A stretch of 64,000 nt of DNA from Pelagibacteraceae bacterium (GTDB taxonomy: Bacteria > Pseudomonadota > Alphaproteobacteria > HIMB59 > GCA-002718135): the NCBI GenBank assembly GCA_002717485.1, contig PBDW01000016.1, positions 1 through 64,000 of the forward strand, written 5' to 3'. The translations under genes and the position numbers were made by a program. This document shows positions 1-8,018 of the stretch, in pieces (the stretch's first letter is position 1; the number at the start of each line of letters is the position of its first letter). The notes beneath the pieces were generated by a model. The model did not search any database and was not told where the DNA came from. It saw only the letters and a program-made list of their open reading frames with translations.

Positions 1-35
1 TATAACTTTTTAGAATTACAAGAAAGGATAGAATT

Positions 36-332
36 ATGGAAAAAGAAATGCTTGCACTGTTAAAGTTTAAATCTGAAGACGGAGTGTTTGAAAAATTTAT
101 GGGATGGATGCAGTCTGATGAAGGAATGGGTGTAAGAAAAAGTATCGCTCATGTTGAAAAAACAATTCCCGCAGTAGCACCAGACAAAAGTTACATTATG
201 TTTAAACTCTCCGTTCATAACGAAGAAGGTTTAAAAGAATTGGCTTCAGGTAATAATCCGATAGCAAAACCTATTTGGGATGAATGTATTGAAAGTATTC
301 AATTGTGGGAATTAAGTTCAGTTAATATTTAA
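36..332 (+). CDS. Small conserved-looking hypothetical protein, 98 aa
   Basis: I do not recognise this protein with certainty. It is a soluble 98-residue protein with no signal peptide or membrane segment. It has a Phe/Trp/Met-rich N-terminal half (FEKFMGWMQ near residues 18-26) and ends in an acidic, aromatic tail. Its size and alternating strand/helix pattern recall small ferredoxin-like-fold proteins of marine bacteria, possibly the DUF3764 kind, but that is a guess. The start is supported by an AGGA element about 8 bases upstream. Only 35 bases precede it in the window, so its promoter and any upstream operon partner cannot be judged. A hairpin with a T-run follows the stop codon. Confidence 0.7.
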   Translation: MEKEMLALLKFKSEDGVFEKFMGWMQSDEGMGVRKSIAHVEKTIPAVAPDKSYIMFKLSVHNEEGLKELASGNNPIAKPIWDECIESIQLWELSSVNI

Positions 333-352
333 TTTTTTACTTTACTTAAAAT

Positions 353-380
353 GGTTTGGCGCACCGGGCAACAGAACGCC
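353..380 (+). repeat. Degenerate direct repeat, copy 1
   Basis: This copy begins GGTTTG and ends CAGAACGCC. About 250 bases downstream a second stretch (608-634) also begins GGTTTG and ends TAGAACGCC, with a related middle containing CC.G.CAA. I count about 20 shared positions over 27-28 bases with one gap. It overlaps the proposed terminator hairpin. I cannot assign a function. Confidence 0.45.
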
Positions 381-388
381 CTTTTTTT
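358..388 (+). terminator. Possible intrinsic terminator after the 98-aa gene
   Basis: A short GC-rich inverted repeat is followed at once by seven T residues at 382-388. It can pair as GGGC at 366-369 with GCCC at 378-381, or as GGCG at 358-361 with CGCC at 377-380. In such AT-rich DNA this stands out. It lies 25 bases after the preceding stop codon. The stem is only about 4 bp, so the call is tentative, and part of the element recurs without the T-run at 608-634. Confidence 0.45.
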
Positions 389-419
389 GTGAATTATGAT
401 ATAATGCTGTTACGAAAGA

Positions 420-530
420 ATGATAGAATTTTATAAAGATAAATATAGATTAAAAGGAAAAGCATTTGCTTATGTAATGTGCATCCTGATAATCATTCCC
501 ATAGTGTTATTTATAATATGGTTATTTTGA
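420..530 (+). CDS. Possible 36-aa single-pass membrane peptide
   Basis: A short frame encodes 36 residues: a charged head (MIEFYKDKYRLKGK) followed by a hydrophobic stretch from about residue 16 to the end (VMCILIIIPIVLFIIWLF), which would form one transmembrane helix with the N-terminus inside. A TATAAT sequence lies at 400-405, about 15 bases before the start, and a weak purine-rich CGAAAG lies about 8 bases upstream. The frame fills the otherwise empty 333-681 gap, bounded by two copies of a degenerate repeat. In AT-rich DNA hydrophobic ORFs arise easily, so without homologues this stays a candidate. No function can be given. Confidence 0.4.
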   Translation: MIEFYKDKYRLKGKAFAYVMCILIIIPIVLFIIWLF

Positions 531-607
531 AAATTAAAAATTTTAAATGTTTCAATTCTTGAAGTGGTAATATCAAAAAAAATTAATTTTTGTAATATAA
601 AAATGTT

Positions 608-634
608 GGTTTGTGTGCCAGACAATAGAACGCC
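608..634 (+). repeat. Degenerate direct repeat, copy 2
   Basis: This is the second copy of the element at 353-380. It keeps the GGTTTG head and the AGAACGCC tail but lacks the following T-run, so it cannot be a simple terminator. It sits 48 bases before the membrane-anchored metzincin-like gene and could be a protein site or RNA element for that gene. The two copies bracket the small membrane ORF at 420-530. Confidence 0.4.
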
Positions 635-681
635 ATATTAATAATTTTATTGAAACTATTTAATGTATATTAATTATTCGT

Positions 682-1644
682 ATGCATAGATATTTTTTAA
701 TTCCAGCAATTATTATTTTTTTAATTATTTTTCTATTAGTAATATACTCACAGTATTTTTACGTTGATTGGAAATGGACATTTATACCAGATAATTTTGA
801 TACCAAAACAGAAACGTACAAAGAAAAAATTTTACCTGATATATGTGATGATGAGAATACAGCAAAAATTATTAAACAAAATAGAGAAATATCAAACAAA
901 AGATCATACAAAGACCGACCTGACATTTCCAGCTCACCAACAATCCATGCAGTATATTTTCTACCATGTGATGGGGAAGATAGAAAATTTGACATTAATG
1001 GAAACATTCATTCCTCAATTCAGTCAATAAATAATTGGTTTTTAGATAAAACAAAAAGTCAAATTATAAGCTTTGATACAACTTCCAATAATTTAATTGA
1101 TGTTACCTTTATTAGAGTAAATAAAAGCATTAAATGGTTTACAAAGTTTAATACACTAGAAAATCATAATAAAGATACGAGTTCAAAAATTGAAAAAATA
1201 ATATTATCTAATCAAAATCTTTTTAATAATTTTGAAAATAAAAAATTTATCATATTTTTTGAAGGATGGGAAAAGAGAATATCAATAACAAATAAAGTTT
1301 GTGGAAGGTCACGATATAATGGAAAAGTCGCTATTTTTTATACTAATGGGAGAAATAAAAAGTTAAAAAGTTGCACTAAAGATAATATTAAAAATTCAAA
1401 TATAGAAGTATTTGGTGAAAGTGAACAAACAATACTTCATGAAATGCTTCACACGCTTGGCGTTCCATTTAAATGTGGCAAAAATATAAACCCTGAAGAA
1501 TCATTACATGTAACTGATAGCGATGGTGATATTATGAATAAAGTATCAGGATCTTTATTTTTAGATTATAATAATGATGATTATTACAAACATAATATTC
1601 CTAATTGTCCTGATTTATATATGAGCAAATTTTTGATTAATTAA
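682..1644 (+). CDS. Membrane-anchored metzincin-like zinc metalloprotease candidate
   Basis: This 320-residue protein starts with a strongly hydrophobic helix (about residues 4-25), which would anchor it facing the periplasm or act as an uncleaved signal. The C-terminal third has HEMLHTLG at residues 253-260, a match to the HExxHxxG zinc-protease motif. The metzincin third ligand at +10 is absent (Phe263), but His276 and a following SDGDIMN with Met285 look like a displaced ligand and Met-turn. Two Cys near C-terminal positions could form a disulphide. Family assignment is inference from the motif; the substrate is unknown. It sits in the accessory-looking start of the window with no obvious operon partner. 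Confidence 0.6.
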   Translation: MHRYFLIPAIIIFLIIFLLVIYSQYFYVDWKWTFIPDNFDTKTETYKEKILPDICDDENTAKIIKQNREISNKRSYKDRPDISSSPTIHAVYFLPCDGEDRKFDINGNIHSSIQSINNWFLDKTKSQIISFDTTSNNLIDVTFIRVNKSIKWFTKFNTLENHNKDTSSKIEKIILSNQNLFNNFENKKFIIFFEGWEKRISITNKVCGRSRYNGKVAIFYTNGRNKKLKSCTKDNIKNSNIEVFGESEQTILHEMLHTLGVPFKCGKNINPEESLHVTDSDGDIMNKVSGSLFLDYNNDDYYKHNIPNCPDLYMSKFLIN

Positions 1645-1712
1645 GATATTTTTGCAACATTCATATTTCTTTAATTATTGTATTTTAAATTATATTTACT
1701 ATATAGCAAATT

Positions 1713-2195
1713 ATGAATCTTCAAAAATACAAATATAATTTTAATTTTTTTAATTGGATTAAAAAATCTGAATTAGTAGAGCTCAATGAGATAAATACCG
1801 ATGATGATCCTATAAGGCCAGAACTTTCTAATGAATTCAGAACTTCTGAAGGTAGAAAGATTTTTGGTTTAAAGTACAATGAAGAAATAGAAGGTGTTGT
1901 TTGCATAGCATTTACCACTGATATTCCAGTTACAGTAAAGGAGTTAGAGCTTATGAGCACCTATGAAAAAAATGGTAAAATCGCAATTGCATACACTTTA
2001 TGGTCTTTTAAAAAGGGGGCCGGCAAAAAAATAATGAAAGAACTTTTGAAATATATGAAAAATAAAAATAAAATTGATAGTGTTATGACGTTATCCCCCT
2101 TAACACCGATGGCAACTCATTATCATATAAGAAATGGCGCTAAATTAATTAAAATCAATCCAACAACTCAAAATTTTGAATATAAAATAAATTAA
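1713..2195 (+). CDS. GNAT-like acetyltransferase-related protein
   Basis: This 160-residue soluble protein has the layout of a small GNAT fold. A central strand pair lies around EGVVCIAF. A possible acyl-CoA loop follows (FKKGAGKKIMKELLKYMK, about residues 104-121), similar to the Q/RxxGxG/A motif plus helix. A C-terminal strand then contains HYHIRNGAKLIKI, resembling the FYEKLGF element of acetyltransferases. The canonical RxxGxG is only partly kept, so catalytic activity is uncertain. No substrate can be inferred. It lies between the metzincin-like gene and the convergent GFA gene, with separate spacing from both. Confidence 0.5.
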   Translation: MNLQKYKYNFNFFNWIKKSELVELNEINTDDDPIRPELSNEFRTSEGRKIFGLKYNEEIEGVVCIAFTTDIPVTVKELELMSTYEKNGKIAIAYTLWSFKKGAGKKIMKELLKYMKNKNKIDSVMTLSPLTPMATHYHIRNGAKLIKINPTTQNFEYKIN

Positions 2196-2239
2196 TAATT
2201 TTTTTAGTAATATAAGTAAAAATAAATTACTTAGAAACT

Positions 2240-2707
2240 CTACGTCTTTCTTTTTTGCTTTAATCTTTTAAGACTTTCTTTGGGCCAAATTTTATCTCTG
2301 TCATAGTATATATCAAAACAAATTTCTTTATTTGTAACTTCTATCCACGGATCTTTGTCTTTTAAAAAGATGTGAGCTTGTGGAGTTATTGGATTTTCTA
2401 AAGTCACTGTTCTTACGGCAATTCTTCCCGGTGATACCTTGTACTTACAATATAAGTAGACGCCGCAATTGACGCAAAAAAACACTCTATAGCCCTTACC
2501 GCTACCCGTAGGCAGATCTGATGATGAAACTTCCCCTTTTACGACAAAATCATGCTCAAAGACCATCGTATGAATTACGAAGGATGATCCGGTTGATTTT
2601 TTACAATTTTTACAATGACAAGCTTGGGTAAAAAGTGGTTTGTCAATAATTGTATATTCCACCTGCCCGCATACACAACTTCCTTTTAAATTTTGAGCCT
2701 CATTCAT
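2240..2707 (-). CDS. GFA/CENP-V domain zinc protein
   Basis: This 155-residue protein carries the full zinc-ligand pattern of the GFA (glutathione-dependent formaldehyde-activating) family: CVC at residues 11-13, CHCKNC at 30-35 and CVNCG at 78-82. These bind two zinc ions in a beta-sandwich fold. The founding member was proposed to speed S-hydroxymethylglutathione formation, but most members have no proven reaction, so the name marks the fold only. No signal peptide is present, so it is cytosolic. It is transcribed alone on the minus strand, convergent with the GNAT-like gene and divergent from the zinc-ribbon gene. Confidence 0.85.
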   Translation of the reverse strand: MNEAQNLKGSCVCGQVEYTIIDKPLFTQACHCKNCKKSTGSSFVIHTMVFEHDFVVKGEVSSSDLPTGSGKGYRVFFCVNCGVYLYCKYKVSPGRIAVRTVTLENPITPQAHIFLKDKDPWIEVTNKEICFDIYYDRDKIWPKESLKRLKQKRKT

Positions 2708-2839
2708 ATTATTAAATATAATATTAATATAACTTATAATATTAATTTCAAAAGCTTATTCTTTCTTTTTCAATATAATGATGATAAAAAGTTCAAGGTA
2801 CTGGGCAGTAATTGCTCATAAAGAAAGGAAGTGTGCAAA

Positions 2840-3034
2840 ATGACAACTTATGAATGTTCCAAATGCGGAATGTCTGTTAATGCAACCTGCGCAAAATGTG
2901 ATTCACCTCTAGTCAACGACGTTATAAAGTTAGAGGACGAATCAGAAGTACAAGTTTCAAAATGTCCAAATGAACATGGTAAAATAAAATCACCAACTTG
3001 TTGTGGACAAGATATGACTTGTTCAAGTAAATAA
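2840..3034 (+). CDS. Small double zinc-ribbon protein, 64 aa
   Basis: This 64-residue protein begins with two CxxC knuckles, C6-C9 and C17-C20 (YECSKCG and CAKCDSP). More Cys occur at the C-terminus (SKCP, TCCG, MTC), so it likely binds one or two zinc ions. Similar tiny proteins are, to my recollection, common in marine alphaproteobacteria, with unknown function. An in-frame GTG at 2831 would add three residues, but the AAGGAA ribosome site at about 2824-2830 would then have no spacer; the ATG at 2840 has a proper 9-base spacer, so I choose it. A TATAAT at 2774-2779 and a TACTG/CAGTA palindrome at 2799-2810 precede the gene. Confidence 0.8.
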   Translation: MTTYECSKCGMSVNATCAKCDSPLVNDVIKLEDESEVQVSKCPNEHGKIKSPTCCGQDMTCSSK

Positions 3035-3071
3035 GATTATAACTTCTATATTAGTTTCTAACTCGGTTAAT

Positions 3072-3842
3072 ATGAATTTCTTTTTTGGAATAAATAATAA
3101 TGAAATTAAGTGCAAGATAACTGTTCCGAAATTTCAAAATCATACTAAAACAAGTAAAACATATAAGTTATTTAGATTCGGACCAAATAAAAATGAAAAC
3201 TGGGATATTGGCAATCTAAACTGCGACCAAGATGAATATTTTTATTATATTGAAAATCAAAATATTGATCAAAATTCTTTTTTTTTATTAGCAACTAATC
3301 CTGAAATTGAAAATTTTATAGATGATAGCGCAAAAAGATTAATAAATATTAACAATTTTACTGACACAGTTCCTGCCTTTAGATCTAATATGAGAATATA
3401 TAATTCTGTTGGAGGATTTTCTTCTTATCAATCCGAATATCCATTCTCGATGTCAACCAAAAATGGAAGCATACTTAGTCCTATGAGTCCATTATTAAAC
3501 AGAGATGCTGATTATAACAAGGTATTCATAACGAATATATTTCACCAACCATTAAAAGAAAGATTTAAAATTTATTTTGTGGATATAGTTGAAAAGAAAA
3601 TTCTTGATGAAAAAGAAATATATTCGAATTCAGTTAATGAAATTGATATAGAAAATCACTTAATTGATAAGAGCATATATCTTTTTACTAAAAATTATTT
3701 GGGAGTGCCGGTCTTTATATCTTCAAAAAATAATCATCTTTCTTGTGAGCATACACACCCTCCTCATGAATATATTATCAGTTCAGACAGATTTTTAACA
3801 ATAAGCAAGCTTAAGGAGCAAGTTAATGAATTTGTCAGTTAA
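3072..3842 (+). CDS. Unknown 256-aa protein, first of an overlapping pair
   Basis: I do not recognise this family. The protein is 256 residues, soluble, with no signal peptide, rich in Asn, Ile, Phe and Tyr and in short alternating strands, which suggests a beta-sandwich. Notable parts are an Arg/Phe-rich PAFRSNMRIYNSVGG segment in the middle and a His/Cys cluster near the C-terminus (LSCEHTHPPHEY, about residues 224-235) that could bind metal. It overlaps the next gene by 17 bases in another frame, implying translational coupling. The neighbour is also exactly 256 residues, and the FkbM methyltransferase beyond it hints at a cell-surface glycan role, which is inference only. Confidence 0.7.
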   Translation: MNFFFGINNNEIKCKITVPKFQNHTKTSKTYKLFRFGPNKNENWDIGNLNCDQDEYFYYIENQNIDQNSFFLLATNPEIENFIDDSAKRLININNFTDTVPAFRSNMRIYNSVGGFSSYQSEYPFSMSTKNGSILSPMSPLLNRDADYNKVFITNIFHQPLKERFKIYFVDIVEKKILDEKEIYSNSVNEIDIENHLIDKSIYLFTKNYLGVPVFISSKNNHLSCEHTHPPHEYIISSDRFLTISKLKEQVNEFVS

Positions 3843-4596
3843 AAGAATATCCAGAGGTATCGCATATAGGGCAAAAAAAATATTAAATATTAATGTAGAT
3901 AAAATTGATTTTTCAAAAATAAGACACAGTACCTCAATATCTGATGGTTTTATTTGGCGAACTGATGGTAGCTACAAAACAATTTTTAGATTTTCAGATA
4001 TTTTTCGGTTATTTTACAACATTAAAAATTCAGATATTGACTTATCATTTTATGATAAAAACTATAATTTAATAAAGGAATTAAAATTAGAAAATATAGA
4101 ACTATCTAATGAAATAATAATTGATAAAAAATTCTTAAATAATAAGGAAGATTACGGTATATTTCATATATTTCATAAAAAACAAAATTTAAAATTAGAT
4201 AATATGACAATTCTAAGCAATAGATGTTACTTAGGCTTTTCGTCAAATAGTAAGCTGCCATCTTTTGTTCATGGTAATACTTATACAATGTCAAAGAATA
4301 TTGACGGTGAAGGAACATATTCAGATTTTATCAAAAAAACTTTTTTTTGTACAAATAGATATAGAATTCAAAATAGTTTTAAAGATTTCGAGAAAACAGA
4401 ATTATTCTTTGTTAATCCTAGTTCAAAAAAAATCATTTTTTATTTAAATGATGAAAAATATGAGCTAAACGGCTTTTGTTCAAAAATTATTAGTATTAAT
4501 AATTCAAATGAGGCTTATATTCGATCAAATTGCAGCTTCTTGAGGCCAATAGTTTTTAATTACAATAATGATTTTATGGACGTCTATCATTCATAA
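3826..4596 (+). CDS. Unknown 256-aa protein, second of an overlapping pair
   Basis: I do not recognise this protein. It has the same length as its upstream partner and a similar texture: short beta strands, many aromatic residues, and a mid-protein PSFVHGN segment where the partner has PAFRSN. It ends in FMDVYHS, with an aromatic/His tail in the place where the partner has its His cluster. The first 20 residues are basic (KRISRGIAYRAKK). It has no signal peptide or membrane helix. Its start lies inside the end of the upstream gene. A paralogous origin of the pair is possible but weakly supported by eye. It converges on the FkbM methyltransferase gene with only 4 bases between stops. Confidence 0.65.
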   Translation: MNLSVKRISRGIAYRAKKILNINVDKIDFSKIRHSTSISDGFIWRTDGSYKTIFRFSDIFRLFYNIKNSDIDLSFYDKNYNLIKELKLENIELSNEIIIDKKFLNNKEDYGIFHIFHKKQNLKLDNMTILSNRCYLGFSSNSKLPSFVHGNTYTMSKNIDGEGTYSDFIKKTFFCTNRYRIQNSFKDFEKTELFFVNPSSKKIIFYLNDEKYELNGFCSKIISINNSNEAYIRSNCSFLRPIVFNYNNDFMDVYHS

Positions 4597-4600
4597 ATAC

Positions 4601-5464
4601 TTAAATTTTTTCAAAAATATAATTATAAGTTTTAGAAAATTCTTCGTTTTGTTCGGTCATAATAGAATGTTTTTTACTTTTAAAAATAAAATTCGATTTT
4701 TGTAGTATATTATTTACCCTTGAATATTGATCTTTAAAATTTTCATTTATTTCAACTGAAATACTTTTAATTTTTCTATCCTGAAGATATTGGTCTGATC
4801 CTTCTAAGATTAGATGTTCTATGCCATCAACATCTATCTTAATATAATTAGGCATTTCTAATATATTGTTTGAAATTATATTATTTACTGAATTTCCAAA
4901 TATTTTGTACTTAAATATATCTTTAAATTTTTTTCCTTCAAAATCATAGTCAACACCAAAAGCATTAAGTGCGCTTCCTTCTTCAAAAGAAGCTTGTTTC
5001 ATTGTAAGATATTGGTTTGCATCTTTAGTAAGAGGATATTGGCTTATTAGAACTTTTTCATGAAGCTTATTTAAACTAATATTGCGTGTTAAAATATCTA
5101 TATTTGATGAAGAGGGTTCAAATGCGATGACTTTTATATTTTCATACTTAGTTGCTGCATATATTGAGTAAAGACCAATATTAGCACCTATATCCCAAAA
5201 AATAATATTATTTTCATTATTAAAATTATCTATCCATTCTAATGTTTCAGGTTCCTTATCAAAAAAGGTATCAATTCGCCATTTTGCTACATTAGATGGT
5301 GTAAAAAATTTAATTCTTCGATTATTAATTTCTAACTCTGAAAATGATGAATTTCTAAGATATTCTGCAAGATAGTATATAAAATTTCTATTTGTTATTT
5401 TATTAAATAAATAATTTATTGCTATTAAAAACTTGTATATTAAATACGATAATTTTTTAATCAT
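4601..5464 (-). CDS. FkbM family methyltransferase
   Basis: This 287-residue protein is an S-adenosylmethionine-dependent methyltransferase of the FkbM family, which commonly O-methylates sugars or other small hydroxyl compounds. The SAM-binding loop is WDIGANIGLYS (about residues 95-105), followed by the acidic strand end IAFEPSSSN. The later segment IKIDVDGIEHLILEGS is the typical FkbM motif after the fourth strand. The N-terminal 20-25 residues are hydrophobic (YLIYKFLIAINYLF) and may touch the membrane. It probably modifies a surface glycan, in line with FkbM genes elsewhere; the acceptor cannot be told. It is transcribed alone and diverges from sspB. Confidence 0.85.
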   Translation of the reverse strand: MIKKLSYLIYKFLIAINYLFNKITNRNFIYYLAEYLRNSSFSELEINNRRIKFFTPSNVAKWRIDTFFDKEPETLEWIDNFNNENNIIFWDIGANIGLYSIYAATKYENIKVIAFEPSSSNIDILTRNISLNKLHEKVLISQYPLTKDANQYLTMKQASFEEGSALNAFGVDYDFEGKKFKDIFKYKIFGNSVNNIISNNILEMPNYIKIDVDGIEHLILEGSDQYLQDRKIKSISVEINENFKDQYSRVNNILQKSNFIFKSKKHSIMTEQNEEFSKTYNYIFEKI

Positions 5465-5523
5465 TATATTAATTCTAATTTACATTGGTAAAAATCAAAA
5501 ATAAAGATAAAATAAATTAAATA

Positions 5524-5937
5524 ATGAAAATAAATTATAAAAAAATCTTTAAAAGAAACTTAGAAAACATACTGAAAGAGGTCCTAGAGATAATTTCAAA
5601 AAATGGATTAAGCAATAATAATCATTTGTATATAACCTTTAAGACAAATATAAAAGGTGTAGAAATACCAAAATGGCTTAAAAGCCAATATTCCAAAGAA
5701 ATGACAATAATAATTCAGCACGAATTCTGGGATCTAAAAGTATCCAAAGAAAAATTTAGTGTTATTTTATCTTTTAATAATACAAAAGCTTTCCTTTCTA
5801 TTCCATTTCACTCGGTTATTTCATTTGCTGATCCTTCTGCTAATTTTGGTCTTAAATTATCAAAAAAAGATACAGTTAGTGCGACTAATAAAATTAAAGG
5901 TGATGTTATAAATTTAGATGAATTTAGAAAAAATTAA
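5524..5937 (+). CDS. sspB: ClpXP adaptor protein SspB, alphaproteobacterial type
   Basis: SspB tethers ssrA-tagged and other substrates to the ClpX unfoldase and so speeds their degradation by ClpXP. This 137-residue protein matches the alpha-type family: HLYITFKTN (about residues 35-43), an EIPKWLKSQYSKEMTIIIQH core, the conserved EFWDL, the FSVILSFN strand, and AFLSIPF followed by the SFADPS loop. It is shorter than the usual 150-170 residues and has a short C-terminal tail (DEFRKN); the tail normally carries the ClpX-docking peptide. The stop codon overlaps that of convergent gpmA by 4 bases. Confidence 0.9.
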   Translation: MKINYKKIFKRNLENILKEVLEIISKNGLSNNNHLYITFKTNIKGVEIPKWLKSQYSKEMTIIIQHEFWDLKVSKEKFSVILSFNNTKAFLSIPFHSVISFADPSANFGLKLSKKDTVSATNKIKGDVINLDEFRKN

Positions 5938-6563
5938 TTTATATAATTGTAATCCTTAAGTTTTCCTCTTTCAAATTTTAATAAAAGTGGTTTGCCAGTT
6001 GGAATTTCAACGGTTGATATTTTATCTTTATCATACATTCCCAAAATAAAAAACAACGCTCTCAAAGAATTTCCATGAGCTGAAATAAGAATATTTTTAT
6101 TTTGTAATATATCATTATTAATTTTATTCTGAAAGTAAGGCGTGACTCTCGTCACCACATCCTCTAGGCTTTCTCCGTCCGGTGGTCTAATGCTAAAGGA
6201 GCGTCTCCAAAGATGCACCTGATCTGCTCCAAATTTTTTCTTAGTTTCATTTTTATTTAGTCCTACTAAATTTCCATAATCTCTTTCATTTAAAGCTTCA
6301 TTTTTTTCAAATATAAGATTTTCTTCTTTGTAAAGATGTGTCTGTTTAGTTTGTTTCATAGCTATTATTGCGGTTTTTATCGCTCGATTCAAGTTACTTG
6401 TATAGACCCTATCTATATGAATTTCTAACTTATCTATTAACTTTCCCGCCTCCTCGGCCTCAGAAATACCGCTTTCTGTCAATTCAACATCAGTACATCC
6501 TGTAAATCTATTTTCAAAGTTCCATTGACTTTGCCCATGTCGTAAAAGAATAAGATAATTCAT
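5934..6563 (-). CDS. gpmA: 2,3-bisphosphoglycerate-dependent phosphoglycerate mutase
   Basis: The enzyme interconverts 3- and 2-phosphoglycerate in glycolysis and gluconeogenesis. The catalytic set is visible: LLRHGQS with phospho-accepting His9, Arg60, Glu93 in NERDYG, and His163 in SAHGNSLRAL. At 209 residues it is the compact form usual in alphaproteobacteria, lacking the insertion seen in the roughly 250-residue enterobacterial enzyme. It diverges from fumC across 60 bases and converges on sspB. With the phosphofructokinase at 36131-37213 it adds to evidence for a working glycolytic route. Confidence 0.93.
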   Translation of the reverse strand: MNYLILLRHGQSQWNFENRFTGCTDVELTESGISEAEEAGKLIDKLEIHIDRVYTSNLNRAIKTAIIAMKQTKQTHLYKEENLIFEKNEALNERDYGNLVGLNKNETKKKFGADQVHLWRRSFSIRPPDGESLEDVVTRVTPYFQNKINNDILQNKNILISAHGNSLRALFFILGMYDKDKISTVEIPTGKPLLLKFERGKLKDYNYIN

Positions 6564-6623
6564 TAATGAAATATTTAAATATTCAGTTTATAAATGAATT
6601 TTATTTCGTAATATACATTAATT

Positions 6624-8009
6624 ATGACAAAAAATTATAGAATTGAAAATGACGGGCTTGGGGCCAAAAAAGTTAAGAATGACAAGCTTTGGGGAGCTCA
6701 GACTCAAAGATCTTTTGAAAATTTCAAGATTGGTGAGGAAAAAATGCCAAATGAAGTTATTATTGCCTTAGGCTATCAAAAAAAAGCTGCTGCTATGACT
6801 AATTTACAGTTAAAAAAGATAAGTAAAGAAATAGCGGAAAAAATAATTAAATCATGTGATGAAATAATCAGCCTTAAACTCATTGATCATTTCCCTCTTT
6901 CTGTATGGCAAACTGGATCTGGGACACAAACAAATATGAATGCAAATGAAGTAATATCTAATAGAGCAATACAGATGCTGAGAGGAAAATTGGGAAGCAA
7001 AACGCCAATTCACCCAAATGATCATATAAATATGAGCCAATCGTCAAACGATGTATTTCCTACAGTAATGCATATTGCATGCGTATTCGGTGTAAAGAAT
7101 AAACTTATTCCAGCTTTAGAGGAGCTAAGAGAAATGCTTGAGCAAAAAGAAAAACAATTTAGGAAATTAATAAAAATTGGAAGAACGCACGCTCAGGACG
7201 CCACGCCTATCTCATTAGGACAAGAATTTTCTGGATACCGCGAGCAAATTAAAAAGAACAAGGATCGGTTAATAATAGCGTTAAATGAAATTCATTATAT
7301 CGCTCAAGGAGGCACAGCAGTTGGAACAGGAATTAATGCGCCAAAAAACTTCGATAAATTATTCTGTAAGAATTTATCAAAAATAACAAAAACAAACTTT
7401 TATCCTGCAAAAAATAAATTTGAGTCAATATCTTCACATGATTCCCTAGTTAATTTATCTGCCTCTCTAAACAACATAGCTGTATCATTGTTAAAAATTG
7501 GAAATGATCTAAGGATGCTTTCATCAGGACCTCGTTCAGGCCTGTGTGAAATTATTCTTCCAGAAAATGAACCAGGATCGTCGATAATGCCAGGAAAAAA
7601 TAATCCAACTCAGATTGAAGCGCTGACGATGGTTTGTGCGAAGGTTATTGGAAATCATACTTCTACCACTATCGCAGGTTCGCAAGGACATTTTCAATTA
7701 AATGCTTTTAAACCCGTGATCATTTACAACTTAATACAATCAATTAACCTGCTTAGTTCATCAATAGCAAGCTTTAATCATAAATGTCTAAAAAAATTAA
7801 AAGCAAATAAGAAAATTATAAATAATAATTTAAAGAATTCATTGATGTTAATTACAATTTTAACACCAACAATTGGCTATGATAATGCTACTAAAATAGT
7901 TAAAAAAGCTTACAAAGAGAACACATCGCTTAAAGAGGCTGCAAATAAATTAAAATTGATAAATTCAAAAGACTTCGACAAGTTGGTTGATCCTTCTAAA
8001 ATGATTTAA
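6624..8009 (+). CDS. fumC: Class II fumarate hydratase
   Basis: Fumarase C hydrates fumarate to L-malate in the citric acid cycle and needs no iron-sulphur cluster. The 461-residue length is typical. Family landmarks are present: TGSGTQTNMNANEV (near residue 95), SSNDVFPT, GRTHAQDATP, and the superfamily signature GSSIMPGKNNP at residues 318-328 with the catalytic serine in its mobile loop. The C-terminal domain (NSLMLITILTPTIGYDNA) is intact. It is transcribed alone, diverging from gpmA and converging on lpxC with a 9-base gap. Confidence 0.95.
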   Translation: MTKNYRIENDGLGAKKVKNDKLWGAQTQRSFENFKIGEEKMPNEVIIALGYQKKAAAMTNLQLKKISKEIAEKIIKSCDEIISLKLIDHFPLSVWQTGSGTQTNMNANEVISNRAIQMLRGKLGSKTPIHPNDHINMSQSSNDVFPTVMHIACVFGVKNKLIPALEELREMLEQKEKQFRKLIKIGRTHAQDATPISLGQEFSGYREQIKKNKDRLIIALNEIHYIAQGGTAVGTGINAPKNFDKLFCKNLSKITKTNFYPAKNKFESISSHDSLVNLSASLNNIAVSLLKIGNDLRMLSSGPRSGLCEIILPENEPGSSIMPGKNNPTQIEALTMVCAKVIGNHTSTTIAGSQGHFQLNAFKPVIIYNLIQSINLLSSSIASFNHKCLKKLKANKKIINNNLKNSLMLITILTPTIGYDNATKIVKKAYKENTSLKEAANKLKLINSKDFDKLVDPSKMI

Positions 8010-8018
8010 AAAAATATC

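Noticed and set aside
353-634. CRISPR array
   Set aside because: Only two diverged copies 250 bases apart, no regular spacers and no cas genes.
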